Origin: CBDTTM01 sp965363355
GTDB taxonomy: Bacteria; Bacillota; Negativicutes; Selenomonadales; Selenomonadaceae
NCBI GenBank assembly: GCA_965363355.1
Contig: CBDTTM010000086.1
Coordinates: 1 to 10,199, forward strand
Reading direction: 5' to 3'
DNA length: 10,199 nt
The notes beneath the pieces were generated by a model, which saw nothing but the letters and a program-made list of their open reading frames with translations, made no database searches and had not been told where the DNA came from. Below, piece after piece: positions 1-6,717 of the stretch; position 1 is the first letter of the stretch; each line of letters begins with the position of its first letter. Made by a program: the position numbers and the translations under genes.

Positions 1-1476
1 AATGACAACCTATACATTATCCTGGCCTTTATCCTTTATTTAGGACTTATGATGGCCATCGGCGTATATTATTATCGCCGGACACGCAACATGGCAGATT
101 ACATCTTAGGCAATCGCAAGCTGGGCGCCTGGGTCACGTCCATGAGTGCTGAAGCCTCGGATATGAGCGGATGGATGCTCATGGGATTACCAGGCTACGC
201 CTATATGGCTGGATTAAGTGCTGGCTGGATTGCCCTTGGCCTAGCCCTTGGAACATACGCCAACTGGCGTTATGTCGCCGCCCGCCTCAGAAAATACACA
301 GAAATCGCCAGTGACTCACTGACGATGCCAGATTTTTTCCAAAATCGATTCCATGACCCATCGAATCTCCTTCGGATCATACCTGCCGTCTTTATTCTTA
401 TTTTTTTCGTACTTTATACATCATCAGGCTTTGTTGCCGGCGGCAAGCTTTTTGAAACCGTCTTTGGCCTGCCTTATATTTGGGCTATGCTGCTCGGTGC
501 TTTCGTCGTCGTCTTCTACACTCTAGTTGGCGGTTTTTTAGCCGTATGCTGGACAGACTTCATCCAAGGCGTCATGATGTTCTTCGCCATCATCATCGTT
601 CCTCTTGCAGCGATTTATTCCTTAGGTGGCATAACAATAAGTTTTTCGGCACTTTATTTGATCAGCCCGGATTATTTCAATCCATTTACAAAGGCAGACC
701 ACTCCACACTTTCTTTTATTGAACTGATTTCCTTGTTTGGCTGGGGCCTTGGCTATTTTGGGCAACCACATATCCTCGTCCGCTTCATGGCAGTAAAATC
801 ATCGGCTGAGCTCAAACAAGCCACGCGTATAGCCATGACCTGGGTCGTTTTGTCACTGGCAGCCGCAGTTCTCGTCGGCATGGTCGGCAAAGTATTTTTG
901 ACTTCAGCACTCAGTGGCAGTGACAGCGAAACCGTATTTCTTGTCATGACCAATGCACTGTTTAGCCCATTTGCCGCCGGTCTTGTCTTATCTGCTGTAC
1001 TGGCAGCCATTATGAGCACGGCCTCGTCTCAGCTGCTGGTCGCAGCCTCCGCTTTTGCGCAAGACATTTACAAAGCCTTATTGCACAAGAATTGCGGTCA
1101 AAAAGAATTGGTCTGGGTCGGACGTCTATCCGTCATCGTGATCGCTGCCATTTCGATTCTGATTGGCTTGAATCCAGAAAGCTTTATCTTAGAAATGGTT
1201 GCCTATGCCTGGGCGGGATTTGGTGCTGCCTTTGGACCAGCTCTCTTAGCTTCCCTTTTCTGGCGGCGGGCAACTCGCAATGGGATTTTGGCCGGTATCA
1301 TCGTCGGTGGCCTCACCGTCCTCATCTGGAAACAATTTGCCTTCTTCGGTTTATATGAAATCATCCCTGGATTCTTTCTCTCTTGCCTGGCTATTTATAT
1401 CGTCAGCAAAATGGGCAAAGAACCAGCCAAAGCAATTACCGATATGTTCGATACGATCGAACACAGTGATATTTAA
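1..1476 (+). CDS. putP: Sodium/proline symporter PutP (5' end cut by window edge)
   Basis: Inner-membrane sodium:solute symporter (SSS family) that imports proline with Na+. The frame is open from base 1, so the ATG at 49 is internal and 491 residues are visible. Visible residues 52-58 read ASDMSGW, the TM2 sodium/proline-site signature. Near visible residues 320-345 is the TM9 signature LAAIMSTASSQLLV, whose Ser-Thr pair corresponds to the Na+-binding Ser340/Thr341 of E. coli PutP. The signature Asp lies one position earlier than Asp55 of the E. coli protein, so probably only the start Met, or a few residues, is missing. The protein is almost all hydrophobic helices with a short hydrophilic C-terminus, and its length fits the family (about 500). 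It converges with the permease gene at 1531 and ends before a shared terminator. A proline substrate is inferred from close similarity to PutP; another solute of the SSS family is possible. Confidence 0.93.
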   Translation, partial: NDNLYIILAFILYLGLMMAIGVYYYRRTRNMADYILGNRKLGAWVTSMSAEASDMSGWMLMGLPGYAYMAGLSAGWIALGLALGTYANWRYVAARLRKYTEIASDSLTMPDFFQNRFHDPSNLLRIIPAVFILIFFVLYTSSGFVAGGKLFETVFGLPYIWAMLLGAFVVVFYTLVGGFLAVCWTDFIQGVMMFFAIIIVPLAAIYSLGGITISFSALYLISPDYFNPFTKADHSTLSFIELISLFGWGLGYFGQPHILVRFMAVKSSAELKQATRIAMTWVVLSLAAAVLVGMVGKVFLTSALSGSDSETVFLVMTNALFSPFAAGLVLSAVLAAIMSTASSQLLVAASAFAQDIYKALLHKNCGQKELVWVGRLSVIVIAAISILIGLNPESFILEMVAYAWAGFGAAFGPALLASLFWRRATRNGILAGIIVGGLTVLIWKQFAFFGLYEIIPGFFLSCLAIYIVSKMGKEPAKAITDMFDTIEHSDI

Positions 1477-1480
1477 TCAC

Positions 1481-1524
1481 AAAAAATGGATTCGCCGCTT
1501 GATGAGCTGCGAATCCATTTTTTT
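1481..1524. terminator. Bidirectional intrinsic terminator between putP and the permease gene
   Basis: A perfect 10-bp stem pairs 1486-1495 (ATGGATTCGC) with 1509-1518. A-T pairs extend it on the outside (A run 1481-1486, T run 1518-1524). The T run serves rightward putP transcripts and the A run serves leftward transcripts of the permease gene that stops at 1531. The position 5 bp after one stop codon and 7 bp before the other fits a shared terminator of convergent genes. Confidence 0.9.
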
Positions 1525-1530
1525 GTAAAT

Positions 1531-2820
1531 TTATAGATAACGACAATAAATATACACACTGCTGATTACAATTGCAAGCAAGGTAAGCGGCAAAGCAATT
1601 TTCAAATACCTAAGAAAAGAAATCTGATGTCCATGCTGCGCTGCCATGCTAGCCACGACGACATTGGCACTGGCACCAATCAAAGTACCGTTGCCGCCAA
1701 GACAGGCGCCTAATGACAAAGCCCACCAAAGCGGCGTCAAATCCTGTATCCCGCCAAAACTCCCCAGATCTTTGATAAAAGGTATCATCGTCGCTACAAA
1801 CGGAATATTATCAATGACCGCCGAAGTGATTGCACTGAGCCATAAAATGAGCATGGTCGTCGATAATACGTTTCCTTGGGTAAATTGCATGGCTTCACGG
1901 GCCAAAAGTGAAATGACATTTTTTTCAACCAAGGCTCCGACCAAAATGAACAATCCAATAAAAAAGAAAATAGCCGTCCACTCGACCTTGGCAAAAAGTT
2001 TACTGAGCTTCACTTCATCATTACCTATTGTCAAAAGCAATAAAAGACTGGCACCAGCAAGAGCTGCACTGGCTGTTTCCAAATGCAAAAATCGCTGCAA
2101 GATGAATCCAAGTATCGTCAAAAGCAGGACGAATAAACATTTTTTTAACAAGCCTGCATCTTGGAGCTGTTTTCTTTCATTGAGCTGCATGATTTTTTCT
2201 TGCAACTGCACGGTAGTCTTGAGCTCATCTTTATAATACCAGGCCAAAACAAAAATACTGACGGCAAATATCAAAATACAGACTGGGGCTAGATTCCACA
2301 AAAATGCCATGAAATCAAGTTCCTTGACCGCACTGCTGATCATGATATTGGGTGGATCACCGATGAGCGTAGCTGTCCCGCCAATATTAGACGCTATGAT
2401 CTGTGCTACCAAAAACGGTTTAGGTGATATTTTAAGCTGTGAAGCGATGCTAAAAGTAACCGGAACAGTCAAAAGCACAGTTGTCACATTATCCAAAAAA
2501 GCCGAGCATACAGCCGTCAATGCGCCAAGAGCTGCCAATAAATATACAGGTTTGGCTTTGACGCATTTTGCTGACCAAATCGCCAAGTAATTAAACAATC
2601 CCGTTTCACTCGTAATGTTGACGATTACCATCATGCCAATCAAGAGCCCCAACGTATTGAAATCAATATGATGGATTGCATTTTCCTGTGAAACGATCCC
2701 GAGCAAAATCAATACTAAAGCTGCGCTCATCGCCACGACCGTTCGATGGATCTTTTCTGAAACAATCAGTATATAGGCCGCAATAAAAATAAAAACAGCC
2801 GCCATTGCATTTAATCCCAT
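1531..2820 (-). CDS. ArsB/NhaD-type ion transporter family permease
   Basis: Integral membrane protein of 429 residues in the ion transporter (ArsB/NhaD/SLC13-like) superfamily, which moves anions or exchanges Na+/H+. The family's inverted duplication is visible. The first half carries FLDNVTT (108-114) and SNIGGTATLIGDPPN (144-158). The second half carries AVIDNIPF (334-341) and LGGNGTLIGASAN (374-386). These paired helix-loop segments form the substrate and cation site in this superfamily. About ten or more hydrophobic segments are evident, with a hydrophilic central loop around 198-226. The ATG start is preceded by GAGGAG at good spacing. There is no arsenic gene neighbour, so arsenite export is not supported, and the substrate (Na+/H+, dicarboxylate or other anion) is unknown. 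No clear promoter is seen between this gene and the hairpin at 2861, so read-through from the glnS side may drive it. Confidence 0.85.
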   Translation of the reverse strand: MGLNAMAAVFIFIAAYILIVSEKIHRTVVAMSAALVLILLGIVSQENAIHHIDFNTLGLLIGMMVIVNITSETGLFNYLAIWSAKCVKAKPVYLLAALGALTAVCSAFLDNVTTVLLTVPVTFSIASQLKISPKPFLVAQIIASNIGGTATLIGDPPNIMISSAVKELDFMAFLWNLAPVCILIFAVSIFVLAWYYKDELKTTVQLQEKIMQLNERKQLQDAGLLKKCLFVLLLTILGFILQRFLHLETASAALAGASLLLLLTIGNDEVKLSKLFAKVEWTAIFFFIGLFILVGALVEKNVISLLAREAMQFTQGNVLSTTMLILWLSAITSAVIDNIPFVATMIPFIKDLGSFGGIQDLTPLWWALSLGACLGGNGTLIGASANVVVASMAAQHGHQISFLRYLKIALPLTLLAIVISSVYIYCRYL

Positions 2821-2860
2821 TAGCTCTACTCCTCTATATAGTCAAGCTCATCTACAATAA

Positions 2861-2894
2861 TAGAAGCTGGCAAAATAAACGTTGCCAGCTTCTA
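2861..2894 (-). terminator. Long hairpin after the 104-aa gene, probable (leaky?) terminator
   Basis: A perfect 13-bp stem (2861-2873 with 2882-2894) has an 8-nt loop. On the leftward strand it begins 2 bp after the stop of the 104-residue gene. The following sequence, TTATTGTAG, is T-rich but not a clean U-tract, so termination may be partial. It lies about 40 bp upstream of the permease start. Confidence 0.7.
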
Positions 2895-2896
2895 CC

Positions 2897-3211
2897 TTAG
2901 ACTTTATTTTTTTTATAAGGCGTTGGTACGAGAACGATATTCTTGCCATCTCGTTTTACCTTGATTTCATAATCGACGACGCCTTCTTTATAAAGGTCCA
3001 TCTTCAATTCCAAGAGCAATTTTCCGATTTTTTCTTGCAAAATCGGTGTCAGATAAGATAACTGCAGGTTCTCTGCTGCAGTTTTTTTCTTTGCCTTCAA
3101 AGGAGCCGGCGCATCTTCTTCCGCGGCCAAAAATATGGATTCAAAACTGTCTTTTTCTTTATAGCCGCTGAACATATCTTTATCTGCTAAATTTTTTGGT
3201 ATCTTAGCCAT
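2897..3211 (-). CDS. Small basic protein of unknown function, coupled to glnS
   Basis: A 104-residue protein I do not recognise. It has no signal peptide or membrane helix. Residues 1-45 are charged and low in hydrophobics, with an acidic patch (AAEEDA) followed by a Lys/Ala-rich linker (LKAKKKTAA). Residues 46-72 look amphipathic and helical (LTPILQEKIGKLLLELKMDLY). The end (DYEIKVKRDGKNIVLVPTP) looks like a beta-hairpin, and the tail is very basic (YKKNKV). It starts 6 bp after the glnS stop, with its Shine-Dalgarno sequence (GGGGTAAG) overlapping the end of glnS, so it is almost certainly co-transcribed and perhaps translationally coupled. Strong coupling and a plausible start make it a real gene. 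Its function is unknown, and RNA or ribosome association would be a guess from its charge only. Confidence 0.75.
   Translation of the reverse strand: MAKIPKNLADKDMFSGYKEKDSFESIFLAAEEDAPAPLKAKKKTAAENLQLSYLTPILQEKIGKLLLELKMDLYKEGVVDYEIKVKRDGKNIVLVPTPYKKNKV
3060..3088 (+). terminator. Terminator-like hairpin on the strand opposite the 104-aa gene
   Basis: An 8-bp perfect stem, AACTGCAG (3060-3067) with CTGCAGTT (3076-3083), has an 8-nt loop. A T run through 3088 follows on the rightward strand. The shape is that of an intrinsic terminator, but it lies inside a leftward coding region, where the T run is simply the complement of Lys codons. It could stop antisense transcription or be chance. Confidence 0.3.
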
Positions 3212-3217
3212 ATATTC

Positions 3218-4894
3218 TTACCCCTTTTTTACTTTAGCCCAGGTATCACGAAGTCCGACAACCCGATTGAAAACCAAATGTTCTTTCGTAGAATCCTTAT
3301 CCACGCAGAAATAACCTTGGCGCAGGAACTGATAGCGAGTTCCAACAGCCGTCCAAGCAGCACTCGGTTCAACCAATGCATCCTTTAAGACTTCTAAAGA
3401 ATTCGGATTGAGGCTTTCGATGAAATCCGCTGGTTCTTCACCGTTTTCATCCGTTTTAAGTAAATAATCATAAAGACGCACTTCCGCTTTGATGGCCGTC
3501 TTTGCTGCAACCCAGTGCAAAGTGCCTTTTACTTTACGGCCGCTATTGGCACTGCCGCTTTTTGATTCTGGATCATAGGTGCAATGAAGCTCTACGACAT
3601 TTCCCTCTGCATCTTTTATGACATCTTCGCATTTGATGATATACGCATGTTTAAGACGCACTTCGCCGCCTGGCTTCAAACGGAAAAACTTCTTGGGTGC
3701 TTCTTCCATAAAATCTTCTCGTTCGATATAGATTTCCCGGGCAAATGGCATATAGCGATGACCACCGCGATACGGATGGTTTTCTGCCAACATATTTTCC
3801 GCAGCATCTTCTGGATAGTTTGTAATGACAATTTTAAGTGGCTCAAGTACCGCCATGATACGATCGGCATGTTCATTTAAATCTTCTCTGACACAATGCT
3901 CCAGCATTCCGACATCAACTAAGCTATTGCTGCGAGCAACGCCGATGCGTTCACAAAAATCACGAATGGATGCTGGCGTATAACCCCGTCGGCGCAAGCC
4001 TGAAATCGTAGGCATCCGAGGATCATCCCAGCCACTTACATGACCGCCTTCCACTAATTGGCGAAGTTTACGCTTGCTCATTACCGTATTCGTTATATTG
4101 AGGCGAGCAAATTCAATCTGGCGAGGACGCGTGTTGACATCAAAGCCCAAAGATTCTAAGAGCCAATCATAAAGAGGCCGATGCTCTTCAAACTCGAGTG
4201 TACATACTGAATGCGTAATGCCTTCAATGGCATCCGATAGCGGATGGGCAAAATCGTACATCGGATAAATGCACCAAGCGTCGCCAGTACGATGATGCGA
4301 CGTATGGGATATACGGTAAATGACCGGATCACGCATCGTGATATTGGGTGAGGACATATCGATTTTAGCGCGAAGCACACGTGCTCCATCAGCGAACTCG
4401 CCAGCTTTCATACGATTGAACAAGTCCAAGTTTTCTTCGACGCTGCGACTCCGATCTGCGCATTCTTTTCCCGGTTCAGTCAATGTACCGCGATATTCAC
4501 GGATTTCTTCAGCCGAAAGGTCACAAACATAGGCTTTGCCACGTTTGATCAACTCAAGCGCATAGGCAAAAAGCTGTTCAAAATAATTCGATGCATAAAA
4601 CATGCGATCATCCCAGCTAAAACCAAGCCAACGCACATCTTCCTGAATTGAATCGACGTATTCGACATCTTCTTTGGTAGGATTCGTATCATCAAAACGC
4701 AAATTGCAAAGGCCTTCATTATTTTTAGCCAAACCAAAATTCAAGCAAATCGATTTTGCATGACCAATATGCAAATAACCGTTTGGTTCAGGTGGAAAAC
4801 GAGTATGGATGCCCTCACTGTATTTCCCTTTTTTCAAATCATCATCGATCGCATTCTGCACAAAATTAGCTGCAAGCGTTGCATTTTCTGCCAT
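3218..4894 (-). CDS. glnS: Glutaminyl-tRNA synthetase
   Basis: Class I aminoacyl-tRNA synthetase that charges tRNA-Gln directly with glutamine, in the cytoplasm. Its 558 residues nearly match the E. coli enzyme (554). The HIGH signature lies at 42-45 inside RFPPEPNGYLHIGHAKS, followed by LRFDDTNP (65-72). YPMYDFAHP (210-218) and CTLEFEEHRP (231-240) follow, and the KMSKS equivalent is VMSKR (271-275), with KL after it as in E. coli GlnRS. The C-terminal anticodon-binding beta-barrels are complete, ending in FNRVVGLRDTWAKV. These motifs separate it from bacterial GluRS. The start is ATG with AGGGGTAAG about 6 nt upstream. Most Gram-positive bacteria lack GlnRS and use GluRS plus the GatCAB amidotransferase, so this proteobacterial-like enzyme suggests old lateral transfer; that is inference. 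The 102-bp upstream gap has no T-box features. Confidence 0.97.
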   Translation of the reverse strand: MAENATLAANFVQNAIDDDLKKGKYSEGIHTRFPPEPNGYLHIGHAKSICLNFGLAKNNEGLCNLRFDDTNPTKEDVEYVDSIQEDVRWLGFSWDDRMFYASNYFEQLFAYALELIKRGKAYVCDLSAEEIREYRGTLTEPGKECADRSRSVEENLDLFNRMKAGEFADGARVLRAKIDMSSPNITMRDPVIYRISHTSHHRTGDAWCIYPMYDFAHPLSDAIEGITHSVCTLEFEEHRPLYDWLLESLGFDVNTRPRQIEFARLNITNTVMSKRKLRQLVEGGHVSGWDDPRMPTISGLRRRGYTPASIRDFCERIGVARSNSLVDVGMLEHCVREDLNEHADRIMAVLEPLKIVITNYPEDAAENMLAENHPYRGGHRYMPFAREIYIEREDFMEEAPKKFFRLKPGGEVRLKHAYIIKCEDVIKDAEGNVVELHCTYDPESKSGSANSGRKVKGTLHWVAAKTAIKAEVRLYDYLLKTDENGEEPADFIESLNPNSLEVLKDALVEPSAAWTAVGTRYQFLRQGYFCVDKDSTKEHLVFNRVVGLRDTWAKVKKG

Positions 4895-4996
4895 AATCTT
4901 ACCCCTTTATTTATAAATTGATTTATTATCAGTTTTTCTTAGAACTATTTCTTACAAATATTCGTCCTGTTTATGTATTTTCCCTTTTATCAAGCT
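4895..4996 (-). promoter_or_regulatory. Leader and possible weak promoter of glnS
   Basis: This 102-bp AT-rich gap separates the HD gene stop from glnS. On the leftward strand a GATAAT box (4930-4925) is the best -10 candidate. No good -35 lies at 16-18 bp; TTGTAA sits 21 bp upstream. A small dyad, AGAA-atag-TTCT, lies between the two. No terminator follows the HD gene, so glnS may also be transcribed from the HD gene promoter. Confidence 0.3.
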
Positions 4997-5758
4997 TTAC
5001 CAAGGCACTATATCTTTTTTTGCCAATGCACCTTCAACATAAGACGAAAGCTTTTTGCTGCCCTCGGCCAAAAGATCCGTTTGCGGCAAACAAGCCAAGA
5101 TTCGACGAATATAATCCGCATCAACAATCTTTTGCAAAGTCCAGCTGAAATTGACATCATAGACCCACATCAACCGTACCAACTTTCGATCATCCTGCGT
5201 CTTGATCTGTGAATAATCACATTGTTCACCGTTTATGAAACGCTGCAGAAACTCTTCACTGCAGCCGCTTCCATCGGATGGCTGCAAAAAAGGCTCTAAC
5301 ACACGATAGATATCGAGCTTATCGGCATCGCGTAAAAGCTGTGCAAAAAACAACTGCCGCGGCTTCTCTGTTTTGGCAATTTGTTTGGCATTATGATTGG
5401 CAATAGCAAAGCAAAAAGTCTGATAATCATCCTTTGACAATCTTTCCGCCAAGGGAAGGTCTTTGATGACGTTCAAGCCCAGCAGTGCATGATTTTCCGA
5501 AATACTGTCATTAAATGTTTGATAACGCGTGAACTGTTCAAAACGTCCAACATCATGAAAAAGCCCCATCAGTTCTGCCAATAAGCAATCATCTGCCGAA
5601 AGGCCCAAATGACTCGCTAATTCTCGGCAAATGGCAGTCACCTTTTTTGTATGTTCTTCCTTTAACAGCATCGCCTGCTGTATTTTTTCATTTGAATTAT
5701 AAAACGATTGGACATAAGCAAGCATCCAGCCATGCATTTCCTGCAATAATTCCTGCAC
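4997..5758 (-). CDS. HD-domain metal-dependent phosphohydrolase
   Basis: A soluble 253-residue protein of the HD superfamily, whose members hydrolyse nucleotides or other phosphoesters with bound metal ions. The motif order is visible: His36 (KEEHTKKV), His68-Asp69 (GLFHDVGRFEQF), His90 (ENHALLG), His122 (IANHNA) and Asp144/Asp146 (LLRDADKLD). This fits the H...HD...D metal ligands, with extra histidines that could hold a second metal. The frame stays open to a TTG at 5791, but a GGAGG site at 5766-5770 sits 7 nt before GTG at 5758. A TATAAT box at 5800-5795 would place the transcript start at about 5788, at the TTG itself. GTG is therefore chosen. The substrate is unknown. A c-di-GMP role is unlikely because the HD-GYP motif is absent. 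It may be co-transcribed with glnS downstream. Confidence 0.85.
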   Translation of the reverse strand: MQELLQEMHGWMLAYVQSFYNSNEKIQQAMLLKEEHTKKVTAICRELASHLGLSADDCLLAELMGLFHDVGRFEQFTRYQTFNDSISENHALLGLNVIKDLPLAERLSKDDYQTFCFAIANHNAKQIAKTEKPRQLFFAQLLRDADKLDIYRVLEPFLQPSDGSGCSEEFLQRFINGEQCDYSQIKTQDDRKLVRLMWVYDVNFSWTLQKIVDADYIRRILACLPQTDLLAEGSKKLSSYVEGALAKKDIVPW

Positions 5759-5794
5759 AATGCTACCTCCATAAAAATTCGTAGTCTGCAATAC

Positions 5795-5823
5795 ATTATA
5801 CTACTTTTGAGCAAGTTTTGCAG
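5795..5823 (-). promoter_or_regulatory. Promoter of the HD phosphohydrolase gene
   Basis: On the leftward strand a perfect TATAAT (5800-5795) has a weak -35, CTGCAA (5823-5818), 17 bp upstream. A short dyad, CTACT (5801-5805) with AGTAG (5822-5826), spans the spacer and might be an operator. The predicted leader of about 30 nt contains the GGAGG site that serves the GTG start at 5758. Confidence 0.6.
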
Positions 5824-5873
5824 TAGAAAAGACCTTGCTGGCTTTATCTGTTGATTTACAACTAGCAGCACTG

Positions 5874-5902
5874 TTTTCATCCATAAATATTTAGCGTATA
5901 AT
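5874..5902 (+). promoter_or_regulatory. Promoter of the TauE/SafE-type exporter gene
   Basis: TTTTCA (5874-5879), a 17-bp spacer and a perfect TATAAT (5897-5902) lie just upstream of the GAGGTG ribosome binding site and the ATG at 5931. The leader would be about 20 nt. It is divergent from the HD gene promoter, about 75 bp away. Confidence 0.7.
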
Positions 5903-5930
5903 GAAGGTACTTAAACACTGAGGTGAATAT

Positions 5931-6710
5931 ATGGAAATTTTATTGTTTTTTCTTTTGGGTGCCGGTGTCGGCATCTTTGGTACATTAGTCGGCATAGGCG
6001 GCGGACTCATTTGCGTACCAATTTTTATTTTATGGCTGACGCCATCGATTTTTACCACCGCCCCGCAAGTCGTCGGAACTTCTTTAGTCATCGTTTTTTT
6101 AAATGCACTATCCGGAACCTTTGCCTATATCAGGCAAAAACGAGTGTTTTTTAACGCCGCGATTCCCTTTGCCATTGCGACTCTGCCTGGCGCCTTTTTC
6201 GGCTCATACATAGCAGATCGGTTCAATGGCGATACGCTCAATGTAGCCTTCGGCGCCTTTCTTTTGCTCATGGCAATCATCATGTATTGGAATTCGAGCC
6301 GTAAACGAGGCAAAGAACCAAGCTTTAATCCTCAGACCTTCAAATACAATAAGGTCCTTGGCATTCTCAGCAGTGTACTCGTCGGCTTTCTTTCAAGCAT
6401 ATTCGGCATCGGTGGCGGCATCATCCACGTTCCTTTGATGATTTACCTGTTGCAATTTCCTACACACGTTGCCACCGCGACCTCTCATTTTGTTTTGGCT
6501 GTTTCCTCAGCCTGTGGCGTTTTTTCTCATCTCATATTAAATCACATCATTTGGCTGCCAGCAATCAGCATTGGCCTCGGCGCTCTTATCGGTGCACAGA
6601 TTGGCGCAAAGCTCTCAAAGAAGACTCGACCTAAAATCATTTTGCTTTTGCTTTCAGCATCTATGTTTGCCCTTGGCATTCGGCTGATTCTTCTTGGCAC
6701 CCCATCGTAA
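5931..6710 (+). CDS. TauE/SafE family membrane exporter (DUF81)
   Basis: A 259-residue integral membrane protein of the TauE/SafE family, whose characterised members export sulfite or sulfoacetate or carry other small anions. The internal duplication is clear: GIGGGLICVP (21-30) recurs as GIGGGIIHVP (159-168), each at the end of the first helix of its half. About eight hydrophobic segments are seen (2-20, 24-45, 48-65, 76-95, 103-120, 142-160, 185-205, 210-228, with a last one at 234-255). A basic hydrophilic loop (NSSRKRGKEP, 121-130) links the halves. The length is normal for the family. The start is ATG with GAGGTG 5 nt upstream, under its own promoter. It ends 7 bp from the convergent phosphoesterase gene. 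No sulfur-metabolism gene adjoins it, so the substrate cannot be assigned. Confidence 0.88.
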   Translation: MEILLFFLLGAGVGIFGTLVGIGGGLICVPIFILWLTPSIFTTAPQVVGTSLVIVFLNALSGTFAYIRQKRVFFNAAIPFAIATLPGAFFGSYIADRFNGDTLNVAFGAFLLLMAIIMYWNSSRKRGKEPSFNPQTFKYNKVLGILSSVLVGFLSSIFGIGGGIIHVPLMIYLLQFPTHVATATSHFVLAVSSACGVFSHLILNHIIWLPAISIGLGALIGAQIGAKLSKKTRPKIILLLLSASMFALGIRLILLGTPS

Positions 6711-6717
6711 CGATGCA

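Noticed and set aside
1646..2236. 196-codon rightward open frame inside the permease gene
   Set aside because: It is antisense to a clear transporter gene, and its protein is a low-complexity, Ser/Lys-rich shadow with no ribosome binding site of note.
1531..2820. Arsenite efflux (arsB) assignment
   Set aside because: The fold family is shared, but no arsR/arsC/arsA neighbours are present, so no specific ion is claimed.
4895..4996. Possible T-box riboswitch before glnS
   Set aside because: The gap is only 102 bp and lacks the T-box core sequence and any terminator hairpin.
4918..5212. Two rightward open frames over the glnS leader and HD gene end
   Set aside because: They overlap the leftward HD gene in shadow frames, and the composition is not protein-like.
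5242..5265. Paired CTGCAG sites (GCTGCAG ... CTGCAGC) in the HD gene
   Set aside because: They could form a stem, but lie within conserved coding sequence with no T run; likely codon-driven coincidence, like the CTGCAG pair at 3062-3081.
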